Shown: positions 6,161 to 13,729, counted from the stretch's first letter. The stretch is 13,729 nucleotides of DNA from Pseudomonadota bacterium (GCA_021792815.1 JAJYTX010000030.1:1-13729); one strand, 5' to 3'. Translations and numbers: made by a program. Notes: generated by a model from the letters alone, not told the origin.

Positions 6161-7963
6161 ATGGCGATCATGCCGAAGCTGCCAAGCAGCCGTCCCGATG
6201 AGGCGCGGGTCGATGTCATAACCGCCAGCATCATCCAGGGCGCGCTCGAGAATATCGCGGTTGAAATGGGTCTGAAGCTGATGCGGATGGCCTATTCCAG
6301 CATCATCCGCGAGTCCGAAGACTTCGGAGCGGCACTGTGCGATGCGCGGGCAAGGCAGCTCTGCGAGTGCTCGCTGAGTACGCCGTTGCAGTCCGGTCCG
6401 ATTCCGGGCTACATCCGGGGAATTCTCGCGCTGCTGAGCGAGCGGGGGCAGAGCATCGAGCCGGGGGACGTGATCATACACAACGATCCGTACTACGGTG
6501 CCTCGCACAGCCCGGACATCGGCATTTGCATTCCCGTATTCTCGGGGCCGCAGCTGGTGGCATTCTCGATGACCACGGCGCACCATCTGGACATCGGCTC
6601 ATCCCAGCCCGGGACGGTCGGCAACGCGGAGTGCGTCGACACCTGCGCCGAGGGACTGCAGCTGCGGGCGCTGAAGGTGTACGAAGGAGGGCGCCGGAAC
6701 GAGATGCTCTGGCAGCTGCTGCGTGACAACGTGCGGGTGCCGGACCTCGTGCTCGGCGACCTCGAGGCGCAGGTTGCGGCGGCCCGGATCGGCGCAGCCC
6801 GTTACTCGGAGCTGCTGCTCCGCTACGGTGAGGCGGTGATCAGCGCCGCCGTCGATGATCTGTTCGACCGGTCCGAGCGGCTCATGCGGGCGCAGATCGG
6901 CAAGATCCCCGATGGTACCTATTCGGCTGTCGGGCACCTGGATGGACTGCTCGGGCGGGACGACCCGCGACTGCAGTTGTTGCCGATCAAGGTGTCGCTC
7001 ACGGTGGCGGGCGAGGAAATGACCGTCGACCTGGAAGGCACGGCCCGGCAGCTCGATCACTATTCGTTGAACATGCCGTTCGTGGGCACGGTCGATGTGG
7101 CCATCTGGCTCGCGCTGCGCTCGGTCCTGCTCGACAGCGAGCGGTTCGGGAAGATCCCGCAGAATGATGGCCTGTATCGCGCAATCACCATCCGGGCGCC
7201 GAAGGGCTCGCTCGCCAACCCGATTTATCCGGCCCCGACGATGTCGCGTGCGTGTGCGGGCAACATCGTGGCGGACACCGTGGTGCACGCCCTCGCGCCG
7301 GTGCTTCCGGAACAGGTGTGCGCGGGCATTGCCGGGGTGAAGGCGGTGGTGTTCTCGGGTACGAGTGCCGAGAAGCCCTGGGTTCACATGGAGATATTCG
7401 AGGGAAGCTACGGCGGGCGCTTCGGCAAGGACGGCATGGACAGCGTCGATACGCTGTATGCCAATACGCGCAACAACCCGGTTGAAGACATAGAGGCGCA
7501 CGCTCCGCTGCGGGTGACCCGGTATGAACTGCGCGCCCCGGATGCCTGCGCCGCCGGCCAGTGGCGGGGCGGTGCGAACTCCATCAAGGAGATAGAGCTG
7601 CTGGCACCCGGTTTCATCGCCATCGAAGGCGATGGCCATGCGCACAAGGCCTGGGGATTTCAGGGAGGCGAGGCCGGCCTGCTCGGCCGCGTGGTACTCA
7701 GGCGCGCGAGCGGCGAGACGGTTGATCTGCCCTCCATGACGAGTGCGGTCCCGGTTGCCAAGGGGGACCGGCTTACCGTAATCGGCGGCACGGGCGGCGG
7801 CTTCGGTCCGGCTTCGCGGCGTGATCCTGCGGCGGTTCTGCAGGATGTGCTCGATGAACTCGTCACGCCTGAGAGTGCGCTGGCCGCTTACCGCGTCGCG
7901 CTGACGCCGGAGACGGTCGACGAGCGGCAGACGCGGGCGCTGCGCACCGGGGAATCGGCCTGA
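6161..7963 (+). CDS. hyuB: HyuB: hydantoinase/oxoprolinase family protein, B subunit
   Basis: Partner of HyuA and the presumed ring-opening subunit; the Hydantoinase_B domain fills nearly the whole chain (600 residues from this start, a usual length). Recognisable stretches: VITASIIQGALENIAVEMGLKL at the N-terminus, HNDPYYGASHSPDIGI (the family's NDPYxGGxHxPD), HHLDIGSSQPGT, NVRVPDLVLGDLEAQ, ANTRNNPVEDIEAHAPLRV, and AGQWRGG (usually AGxYRGG). Several normally firm positions differ: the DSGGAG motif reads DACAAG, and the QGPxNxPxG-like segment reads SLNMPFVG. This suggests a divergent subfamily. No strong ribosome site is visible. A GTG at 6128 is in frame but lies upstream of the predicted -10 box, so the ATG at 6161 is preferred; the ATG at 6170 is equally possible. 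The stop codon TGA abuts the ATG of the next gene, indicating translational coupling with hyuC. Confidence 0.92.
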   Translation: MAIMPKLPSSRPDEARVDVITASIIQGALENIAVEMGLKLMRMAYSSIIRESEDFGAALCDARARQLCECSLSTPLQSGPIPGYIRGILALLSERGQSIEPGDVIIHNDPYYGASHSPDIGICIPVFSGPQLVAFSMTTAHHLDIGSSQPGTVGNAECVDTCAEGLQLRALKVYEGGRRNEMLWQLLRDNVRVPDLVLGDLEAQVAAARIGAARYSELLLRYGEAVISAAVDDLFDRSERLMRAQIGKIPDGTYSAVGHLDGLLGRDDPRLQLLPIKVSLTVAGEEMTVDLEGTARQLDHYSLNMPFVGTVDVAIWLALRSVLLDSERFGKIPQNDGLYRAITIRAPKGSLANPIYPAPTMSRACAGNIVADTVVHALAPVLPEQVCAGIAGVKAVVFSGTSAEKPWVHMEIFEGSYGGRFGKDGMDSVDTLYANTRNNPVEDIEAHAPLRVTRYELRAPDACAAGQWRGGANSIKEIELLAPGFIAIEGDGHAHKAWGFQGGEAGLLGRVVLRRASGETVDLPSMTSAVPVAKGDRLTVIGGTGGGFGPASRRDPAAVLQDVLDELVTPESALAAYRVALTPETVDERQTRALRTGESA

Positions 7964-9214
7964 ATGAGCCGTGCCAGCCCCCCTGCGCTGCGGACCAATC
8001 GGGATCGCCTCTGGGAGTCGTTGACGCGGATGGCGCAGATCGGCGCACTGCCGGGAGGCGGCTGCTGTCGGCTGGCTCTGTCGGAGGAGGATGGATGCGC
8101 GCGGCGGCAATTCGCAGCCTGGTGCGCGGAGCTGAACTGCGTGGTGAGCTGCGACGCGGTGGGCAACCTGTATGCACTGCGTCAGGGGGTCGAAGCCGAT
8201 CTGCCGGTGATCGCGACCGGCAGCCATTTGGACACCCAGCCCCACGGGGGTCGATTCGATGGTGTCTACGGTGTCATGGCGGCGCTCGAGGTGCTGCGCT
8301 GCCTGAACGACGCGAACGTCCGCACCCGTCGCGGTGTCCTCGCGGTCGTCTGGACCAACGAGGAGGGCGTGCGGTTCGCACCGCCGCTTGCAGGTTCCCA
8401 GGTCTTTTGCGGTCGGGTCGCGCCGGAAACCGTGCTGAATGCGCGCACCCGGGACGGCACGCGGGTCGGAGACGACCTGATTCGCCTCGGCCAGGCGGGC
8501 GAGGAAACCCCGGGCGCGCGCCGCTTCGAGTGCTTTCTGGAAGCGCACATCGAGCAGGGCCCGGTGCTCGAAGCGCAGGCGAAGACGATCGGCGTGGTCA
8601 CGCAGATTCAGGGTATCCGCGCATTTCGCGCGCAACTGACGGGCGAGGACGGCCACGCCGGCACGGTGCCGCTGTCGAGCCGCCGGGACGCGCTGGTGTG
8701 CGCCGCAGAGATGATCGTGCGGTTGCGTCAGATGGCGCTCGAGGCTGATCCGATCACCAGGATGACCGTCGGGTCCCTGGAGGTGTCACCGAATGCCATG
8801 AGTACGATTCCGGGATCGGTCACCTTTACCATCGATCTGCGGCACCCGGCAGCGGACACGTTGAGCCGGGTCGCGGCCCGTCTGCAGGAGGAACTGCAGA
8901 GCATCAGCGCGCGACACGGGGTCATCGGGCAAATCCAGCCCATCATGGCAAGCCCGCCGATCCGTTTCGATGAATCCCTGGTGGGACTCGTGGAGGCATG
9001 CGCCGCCCGGCTGGGCCATTCCAGCATGAGAATGGTGAGTGGCGCATTTCATGATGCCGGTTTCATCAGCGGGATTGCCCCCACCGCGATGATCTTCGTG
9101 CCCTGCGCCAAGGGTATCAGCCACAACGAACAGGAGAGCGCCGAGCCGGCCGATCTCGCCGCCGGCGCCGATGTGTTGCTCAGCGCCGTCCTTGCCAGGG
9201 CTGAAGCCCTTTGA
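7964..9214 (+). CDS. hyuC: M20-family N-carbamoyl-amino-acid / ureide amidohydrolase (HyuC/AllC-like)
   Basis: Dinuclear-metal amidase of the L-N-carbamoylase / allantoate amidohydrolase / beta-ureidopropionase group (416 residues, normal length). It would hydrolyse an N-carbamoyl product to an amine, CO2 and ammonia, the natural second step after hydantoin opening. Metal and catalytic residues are all present: His88 (GSHLDT), Asp99 (GGRFDG), Glu133/Glu134 (NEEG), His195 (EAHIEQGP) and His387 (GISHNEQE). The dimerisation-domain His231 (GEDGHAGT) and Arg293 (DLR) are conserved. Ser280 replaces the Asn that lies 13 residues before this Arg and contacts the substrate in characterised L-carbamoylases (Asn279 there, from memory). 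The usual SGAGHDA loop reads SGAFHDA. The ATG directly follows the hyuB stop (TGAATG), so the two are one transcript. Substrate class is likely a ureido acid; the exact compound is unknown. Confidence 0.92.
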   Translation: MSRASPPALRTNRDRLWESLTRMAQIGALPGGGCCRLALSEEDGCARRQFAAWCAELNCVVSCDAVGNLYALRQGVEADLPVIATGSHLDTQPHGGRFDGVYGVMAALEVLRCLNDANVRTRRGVLAVVWTNEEGVRFAPPLAGSQVFCGRVAPETVLNARTRDGTRVGDDLIRLGQAGEETPGARRFECFLEAHIEQGPVLEAQAKTIGVVTQIQGIRAFRAQLTGEDGHAGTVPLSSRRDALVCAAEMIVRLRQMALEADPITRMTVGSLEVSPNAMSTIPGSVTFTIDLRHPAADTLSRVAARLQEELQSISARHGVIGQIQPIMASPPIRFDESLVGLVEACAARLGHSSMRMVSGAFHDAGFISGIAPTAMIFVPCAKGISHNEQESAEPADLAAGADVLLSAVLARAEAL

Positions 9215-9225
9215 GCGGGCAGCAA

Positions 9226-9242
9226 CGCGGCGCTGCGCCGCG
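9226..9242 (+). terminator. GC hairpin after hyuC, possible terminator
   Basis: A perfect 7-bp stem CGCGGCG/CGCCGCG closes on a CTG loop, 11 nt after the hyuC stop. The T-rich stretch (TTATTTATTAT, 9253-9263) begins about 10 nt downstream rather than immediately, so it is not a textbook intrinsic terminator. It may still end or attenuate the hyuBC transcript. Confidence 0.4.
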
Positions 9243-9276
9243 GCACGGAAGCTTATTTATTATCGAAATACTATAA

Positions 9277-9286
9277 TTTGATCAAA
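9277..9286. promoter_or_regulatory. Palindrome TTTGATCAAA overlapping the -35 box
   Basis: A perfect 10-bp palindrome covers the -35 hexamer of the predicted receptor promoter. The half TTTGATC recurs at 9315-9321, 38 bp away and just after the predicted start of transcription. Paired sites flanking a promoter fit regulator binding, but the motif matches no regulator site I recognise and is unlike the hyuB palindrome. Confidence 0.35.
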
Positions 9287-9306
9287 ACAGTAATAGCTGC
9301 TATAAA
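9278..9306 (+). promoter_or_regulatory. Predicted sigma70 promoter of the receptor operon
   Basis: TTGATC (9278-9283, 4/6 to TTGACA), a 17-bp spacer, then TATAAA (9301-9306, 5/6 to TATAAT), inside an AT-rich island (about 9251-9330) that stands out sharply from the GC-rich surroundings. Start of transcription would be near 9313, giving a leader of about 58 nt. A second perfect TATAAT at 9272-9277 lacks a good -35. The -10 overlaps a small hairpin AAATAT-CA-ATATTT (9304-9317). Confidence 0.55.
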
Positions 9307-9370
9307 TATCAATATTTGATCGGATACTAAGAGCGGACTGCAGAAGGTCCGGGTACTGGGGGTGCTGCCT

Positions 9371-11695
9371 ATGACCGGCAAATTCGAAAAGTGGCGGTGT
9401 CGGACTGATGCCGGTGCCGCAAAGATCCGAACAGTCGGGTTGAGCATCGCGCTGATGCTCCTCATGAGCATCGCAGCGCACGCCAGCGCCGCGGCCGCGC
9501 GCTCGGCGGCAGCCGCAGATGCCGGCGCAGGGGCGCAAAGCCCGATGAGCGCTCAGGGATCGACCCGGCTCAGTCAAATCATCATCGTCGCGCAGAAACG
9601 ACATCAAGACATCCAGAACGTCGCCATCCCGGTGGTGGCCTACACCGCAGCGACTCTCAAGGCCGCCGGCGTGACCAAGCTCACCGGTTTGGCGCGCTAC
9701 ACACCGGGACTGGGTCTGTCCGGGTCGTTCGCCGGACAGGACGCGTCCATCGCGATTCGAGGCGTCGCCCAGCAGGACTTCAATGACATCTCGGAAGGCC
9801 CGAACGCGGTATACATCGACGGCGGCTATGTCGGTATCAACAATATATCCGCGGTCGGACTCTTCGACATCAATCACGTCGAGGTGCTGAAGGGTCCGCA
9901 GGGAACGTTGTACGGCCGTAACGCGATCGGCGGGCTGATCAATATCGTGACCAACGATCCGTCGGATCACTTCGGCGGCTACGTGGATTACACCTACGGC
10001 TCATACGACACCAACACGGTGCAGGCGGCGGTGACCGGGCCGCTCGGCAGCGACAAGGTCACCGGCCGGCTGGCGCTGCTCTACAACCACAACGGGGCCT
10101 ATATCAGAAATCTGGCGCCGACCGGCGGCAACCTCGGCGGCGAGAGCAACTGGGGCGTCAGGGCGAAGATCGACATCAAGCCGAACTCGCACTTCGACGT
10201 GCTGGGAACCGGCTTTTTCACGCGCTGGCTGACGTCATGGGGGCCGTATTTCAGCATGCCGGAGCGGGCAGTCTATACGGGCAGCGGTCCATTGCTGCGG
10301 CAGATCGATTCCGTGCCTGCGACCACCAGTTTTCTGTGGCCGACGAACACCTCGAATCCCGCCGATCTGACTCTCAATGCGCACAATGCGCAGAGCCATG
10401 GCGACTATTTCGACATGCAGGGCGGCGACGTTCGCATGACTTACCGGCTGGACCGTTGGCGCTTTACCTCGATCAGCGACTACAAGAATTACAGTTCCCT
10501 GATGCAGTTGGACGACACCGCGGTGCCGGTTTCGGTTTTCGATACCTATGATCACGCGGATTTCGACCAGTGGTCCGAGGAGCTGGATTCATTCTACCAT
10601 TATCGAAATCTGCGTCTGACGAGCGGACTCATCTATCTGTACATGGACGCAAAGATGGATCCGAACTTTCAGATCATCGAGCCGGCGGACTACTTCAGGG
10701 GTACGGCGACGCAGTGGACGAAGTCCTATGCGGCCTTCAGCCAGGCCGACTGGACGTTCGCGCGGAAGTGGACGCTGGTGCTCGGGTTGCGCTACACGGA
10801 CGACCGTCGCTACTACGATTATGCTCAGCACCTCTGTCCGAGTTTTTCCCCCTGCGGAGTCATTTTCTATCCGGCGGTTTCTCTCAGTCGCAATGACCAG
10901 ATGATCAGCGATACGGCGCGGCTGGAATATCGACCACGACGCGGGCTGCTGCTGTACGCAAGTTACAGCCGTGGAGCGAAAGCCGGTGGGTTCAACTTTC
11001 CTCTGAGCACCACTCCGCCCTCGGTGCAGCCGCCCGCAAGCCTGCCATACAAGCCGGAATATCTGACCGATTACACCCTGGGGATGAAGAGCCAGTGGCT
11101 GAACGATCGGCTGATCGTCAACGCCGACGCGTTCTATTATCACGATCGCGATTATCAGTCGTACGTGCTGCTGCCGCCGCTCACCACGATCCTGAGCAAC
11201 AACCCGGCCCGCACCCGCGGCGCAGAGCTGTCGATCGAGGCGAAGCCGACTTCGCGGCTGTTCACCCGGCTTGCGGTCGATCGTGTCGATAACACGGTGT
11301 ATCGGGTGAATATTGCGACGGTGTCGGGTCTTCCCTACTACTACGACAAACACGCGCCGTTTACCTCCCCGTGGCAGGCCACGGCCACGGTTCGGTACAC
11401 CTGGCCGTTTTTGGGCGGCGCGCTGAGTCTGCAGGGAGATGCGAAGTTCATTGGCACCTACTTCTTTTCGCTGACCAACTACACCGCGACGCGGCAGCCT
11501 GACTTCACGCTGTTCGATCTGAACGCCTCGTGGATGAGCGCCAACGGAAAGTGGAGCGTGGCGGTGCGGGGCAACAACCTCAGCGACAAGCGATACAAGA
11601 CGGTCGGCTTCGACGTCGCCGTGCTGTTCGGCGAGGAACAGGTCGCCTATGGTACGCCGCGCTGGATCAGCGCCACGGTCAGTTACCACTTTTGA
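9371..11695 (+). CDS. TonB-dependent outer-membrane receptor
   Basis: A 774-residue outer-membrane gated channel that would take up a substrate too large or scarce for porins, energised by TonB-ExbBD. It has a signal peptide with a long n-region (hydrophobic core ~22-36, cleavage near Ala38-Ala40), then an Ala-rich linker and a TonB-box-like segment LSQIIIVAQKR (67-77). The plug domain has AIRGVAQQ and the hallmark VEVLKGPQGTLYGRNAIGGLINIVT. A long beta-barrel follows, ending in ISATVSYHF with the C-terminal Phe needed for outer-membrane insertion. One extracellular-type stretch carries a close Cys pair (CPSFSPC), possibly a disulfide. I chose the ATG at 9371, which has a GGGGG tract 9-13 nt upstream; an in-frame GTG at 9362 is the alternative. 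The next gene starts 15 bp downstream. The plug resembles receptors of the sphingomonad/gammaproteobacterial catabolic type rather than a known siderophore receptor. The ligand is inferred to be the locus substrate. Confidence 0.94.
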   Translation: MTGKFEKWRCRTDAGAAKIRTVGLSIALMLLMSIAAHASAAAARSAAAADAGAGAQSPMSAQGSTRLSQIIIVAQKRHQDIQNVAIPVVAYTAATLKAAGVTKLTGLARYTPGLGLSGSFAGQDASIAIRGVAQQDFNDISEGPNAVYIDGGYVGINNISAVGLFDINHVEVLKGPQGTLYGRNAIGGLINIVTNDPSDHFGGYVDYTYGSYDTNTVQAAVTGPLGSDKVTGRLALLYNHNGAYIRNLAPTGGNLGGESNWGVRAKIDIKPNSHFDVLGTGFFTRWLTSWGPYFSMPERAVYTGSGPLLRQIDSVPATTSFLWPTNTSNPADLTLNAHNAQSHGDYFDMQGGDVRMTYRLDRWRFTSISDYKNYSSLMQLDDTAVPVSVFDTYDHADFDQWSEELDSFYHYRNLRLTSGLIYLYMDAKMDPNFQIIEPADYFRGTATQWTKSYAAFSQADWTFARKWTLVLGLRYTDDRRYYDYAQHLCPSFSPCGVIFYPAVSLSRNDQMISDTARLEYRPRRGLLLYASYSRGAKAGGFNFPLSTTPPSVQPPASLPYKPEYLTDYTLGMKSQWLNDRLIVNADAFYYHDRDYQSYVLLPPLTTILSNNPARTRGAELSIEAKPTSRLFTRLAVDRVDNTVYRVNIATVSGLPYYYDKHAPFTSPWQATATVRYTWPFLGGALSLQGDAKFIGTYFFSLTNYTATRQPDFTLFDLNASWMSANGKWSVAVRGNNLSDKRYKTVGFDVAVLFGEEQVAYGTPRWISATVSYHF

Positions 11696-11710
11696 GGTGG
11701 TTCGGCGGCC

Positions 11711-12802
11711 GTGAAGACGTATACGCTAGCGGTGATCGGCGGCGGTACGGTCGCGGAGTCGCATCTTCAAGCCTATGCGCGCCTCGACTGCGTGCGCTTG
11801 ATCGGGCTCGCGGAGCCGAGAGGCGAGCGGCGCGAGGAGTTGGCGCGACGTTACGGGGTGCCAGGCTATGGAAGCTGCGCGGAGCTTCTGCAACGCTCGC
11901 GACCCGATGTGGCCTGCGTGCTCACGCCCGTGGCGACCCATCGGATGATTACCGAGCAGTGCGCCGCCGCCGGAGTGCATGTGCTGTGTGAAAAGCCGAT
12001 GGCGATCACGCTGGAGGACGCCCGGGCGATGGCCGCGGCCTGCCGCGCGGCGAGGGTGAGCTTCTTCTACGGATCGTCGTATCGTTTCCTGCCGTCGCTC
12101 ATCGAGGCGCGGCGCCGGATCGGCGCCGGAGAGATCGGGGAGGTCCGCCTGATCCTCGAGCAGGTGGTCGGTGGCGATGGCGCAGCGGCGTATCGGCCGA
12201 TGTCGATGGCGCATTATCCGCAGGGAGGCCCGGGGGGAGGAGGTTACGGCCTGGTGGATCACGGCATCCACATGCTCGATGTGTTTCCCTGGCTGTGCGG
12301 CTCGCCGATCAGTGCCGTGTTCGGCCGCGGCGACCGGTCCGGTGCGTCAGCCCGGCCGGAGCTGGCATGGCTCGCTTTGGCGAGCGGGACTCAGGCAGTG
12401 CTCATCTACGATCAGAGCAGCCGCTGGCTGGACCTTCCAACCGAAGGGATTTTCAGCGACGCACGCACCTGGGTCGATGAGCGCGGCTGGATCGGCGCCA
12501 GCGGCGCCTGGGATGCGCATCCGGGACAGATCCGGGTATTCGGCAGCACCGGGGCGCTCAGAATATTTCATTACGCGAACCGGCTGCTCATCAATCGCTC
12601 CGGACAATTGGAATCGCTTCGCCTGCCGGACGCGACCACACCCTGGCATTTTGGCGCGCAGCTGCGGCAGTTCTGCGCAGGCATCGAGCGCAGCGAGGAG
12701 CCGGCGTCGGGCGCGGAAGACGGTATTCGGGCGCTGCAGGCGCTGCTCGCCATCTACGAGAGTGAGCAGGCGGGAGCGTGGCGGAATGTTCCGACCAACT
12801 GA
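11711..12802 (+). CDS. Gfo/Idh/MocA-family NAD(P)-dependent oxidoreductase
   Basis: A 363-residue cytoplasmic dehydrogenase of the Gfo/Idh/MocA family, whose members mostly oxidise or reduce sugars, inositols and sugar derivatives. The N-terminal Rossmann fold starts TLAVIGGGTVAESHLQAY (residues ~4-21; GGGTVA in place of the common GxGxxA spacing). The family signature CEKPMAIT (~94-101) supplies the catalytic-region Lys. The C-terminal domain has YGLVDHGIHMLDVFPWL (~178-194), with the conserved Asp/His pair of the active site. The start is a GTG; the ribosome site GAGGTGG overlaps the receptor's TGA stop, about 10 nt upstream, so translation is probably coupled. The permease follows after 26 bp, suggesting receptor, dehydrogenase and permease share one mRNA. 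This is a hint that the imported compound has a polyol, sugar or amino-alcohol part. Substrate not determinable. Confidence 0.92.
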   Translation: MKTYTLAVIGGGTVAESHLQAYARLDCVRLIGLAEPRGERREELARRYGVPGYGSCAELLQRSRPDVACVLTPVATHRMITEQCAAAGVHVLCEKPMAITLEDARAMAAACRAARVSFFYGSSYRFLPSLIEARRRIGAGEIGEVRLILEQVVGGDGAAAYRPMSMAHYPQGGPGGGGYGLVDHGIHMLDVFPWLCGSPISAVFGRGDRSGASARPELAWLALASGTQAVLIYDQSSRWLDLPTEGIFSDARTWVDERGWIGASGAWDAHPGQIRVFGSTGALRIFHYANRLLINRSGQLESLRLPDATTPWHFGAQLRQFCAGIERSEEPASGAEDGIRALQALLAIYESEQAGAWRNVPTN

Positions 12803-12828
12803 CGACTTGCGAAGGCATGCCTGAAGTC

Positions 12829-13729
12829 ATGTCGGGCGGTGGTCGGGCGGCAGAGCGGGTGTCCGGATCCGCACGCCACGCATATCAGGACGAGAGAGCC
12901 GGCATGGCGCTGGATGCCGCGCGGAGAATGTCCCGGTTCCGCCTGACCATGGCGTGGTGGGGCTGTGCCAGCGGCATGGTCTTTGTGTTTCTCGGGGCGG
13001 ATGTCGCGCTGCTCTACGGAACGGTCGATGCCCTGATCGGCATGTGTGCCGCGTCCATCCTGTTCGGCGTCATCGGCGGGGTGCTGGCCGGTCACGCCGT
13101 GCGCACCGGCTCGTCAAGTTCGGTCCTGTCGCGCGTGATGTTGGGACGCGCCGGAAGTGCGGTGCCCGCCCTCATCCTGTCGCTCGCCGGCGTCTACTAC
13201 GCGGTCTTCGAAGGCTCGGTGCTTGCGGTGGCGGCGGCCAAGGTGATTCCCGCGCTTTCGTACCCCGAGGCCGCGCTCATCGTCGTGCTCTACAGCGCTC
13301 CCCTGGCGGTCGGTGGCGTGCAGAGGTTTCTGGACAAGCTCAACGGACTGCTGCTGCCGTTCTATCTCGGCGGTCTGCTGCTGGCGGTGGCTTTGATTCT
13401 GGCGCACACGCCACATTTGATCCACTCGCTGGCCGGCGTCGGCCCGCCTGGGCAGGGGCGGCGGCCCGCGGCCGACGGCGCCGGGATATGGCGCAGCTTC
13501 GTCGCCTATTTCGGGCTGCTGGTCCTCACGATGGTCACGATGGAATTCGCCCGCTTCGGCCGGGTGACGGACCAGCGCTTTCATGCGCACGTGGCGTTTG
13601 GAGTGCCGTTCTATCTGCTCACCATCGTATTGAGCGGCTTCGTGGGGATAGTGCTGGTGGCCGCGGCCGGTCCGGCGCACGTTACCGAGACGTCAGTGGT
13701 GGCGGGTGCGTTGGCGGTGCTCGGCTCGG
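12829..13729 (+). CDS. NCS1-family permease (purine/cytosine/hydantoin type), partial at right edge
   Basis: Inner-membrane symporter of the nucleobase:cation symporter-1 family, whose members carry cytosine, purines, allantoin or hydantoins (Mhp1). The frame is open from this ATG to the window end: 300 residues of an expected ~430-500. The cytoplasmic N-terminus has AYQDERAG (18-25), resembling the family's YxDE element. About seven to eight hydrophobic helices follow (first ~41-62). RTGSSSSVLSRVMLGRAGS after helix 2 matches the family's RTGLxxxxxxRxxFGxxGS pattern, and MEFARFGRVTD matches the DYSRYxR-like helix 6 end. Start choice is uncertain: the ATG at 12817 is in frame but sits 1 nt after GAAGG, whereas 12829 leaves a 13-nt spacing. 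It begins 26 bp after the MocA-type gene, probably in the same operon. A permease of this family beside HyuA, HyuB and an M20 carbamoylase supports import of a hydantoin- or ureide-like compound (inference). Confidence 0.85.
   Translation, partial: MSGGGRAAERVSGSARHAYQDERAGMALDAARRMSRFRLTMAWWGCASGMVFVFLGADVALLYGTVDALIGMCAASILFGVIGGVLAGHAVRTGSSSSVLSRVMLGRAGSAVPALILSLAGVYYAVFEGSVLAVAAAKVIPALSYPEAALIVVLYSAPLAVGGVQRFLDKLNGLLLPFYLGGLLLAVALILAHTPHLIHSLAGVGPPGQGRRPAADGAGIWRSFVAYFGLLVLTMVTMEFARFGRVTDQRFHAHVAFGVPFYLLTIVLSGFVGIVLVAAAGPAHVTETSVVAGALAVLGS

Noticed and set aside
2906..7963. The HyuA/HyuB pair as acetone or acetophenone carboxylase
   Set aside because: No small gamma subunit is seen nearby, and the adjacent carbamoylase and NCS1 permease favour a hydantoin- or ureide-type substrate. 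It cannot be fully excluded from sequence alone.
6599..8656. A 685-codon open frame on the minus strand across hyuB and hyuC
   Set aside because: It is antisense to two well-supported enzymes, rich in Arg, His and Gln, and resembles no protein family. Long antisense frames are expected in GC-rich coding DNA.

Overview
The window reads as bacterial chromosome from a high-GC Gram-negative organism. It carries a TonB-dependent outer-membrane receptor, short intergenic gaps and a strong G/C bias at third codon positions. The receptor style and gene mix suggest a soil or aquatic proteobacterium (gamma- or sphingomonad-like), but nothing here fixes the taxon. No rRNA, tRNA, CRISPR array, transposase or phage gene was seen.

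Layout. The left end (to 1796, + strand) is the C-terminal two thirds of a plasma-membrane-type H+-transporting P-type ATPase. It converges with the next gene and looks unrelated to the rest. From 5735 down to 1824 a leftward arm carries a TetR-family regulator, a HyuA (hydantoinase/oxoprolinase A) subunit and a zinc-independent quinone-oxidoreductase-like MDR enzyme. A region of about 425 bp without a gene (5736-6160) separates this arm from a rightward arm. The rightward arm holds HyuB (hydantoinase B subunit), an M20-family N-carbamoyl-amino-acid/ureide amidohydrolase (HyuC/AllC-like), an AT-rich promoter region, a TonB-dependent receptor, a Gfo/Idh/MocA-type oxidoreductase, and an NCS1-family (purine/cytosine/hydantoin-type) permease cut by the right end.

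Interpretation (inference). Bases 1824-13729 look like one uptake and catabolic locus for a hydantoin-like or other cyclic amide/ureide compound. The receptor would bring the substrate across the outer membrane and the NCS1 permease across the inner membrane. HyuA+HyuB would open the ring using ATP, and the M20 enzyme would hydrolyse the resulting N-carbamoyl (ureido) product. The two oxidoreductases point to a substrate with an extra redox-active or sugar-like part. The TetR regulator is a plausible local repressor: a 24-bp imperfect palindrome centred on TGACGTCA lies over a predicted promoter directly before hyuB.

Most unusual points: hyuA and hyuB, normally adjacent and co-transcribed, are on opposite strands with the regulator between them; both subunits have altered family motifs; the M20 enzyme has Ser where characterised L-N-carbamoylases have a substrate-binding Asn; and a TonB receptor and NCS1 permease bracket a MocA-type dehydrogenase in what looks like one transcript. 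The true substrate cannot be read from the sequence.
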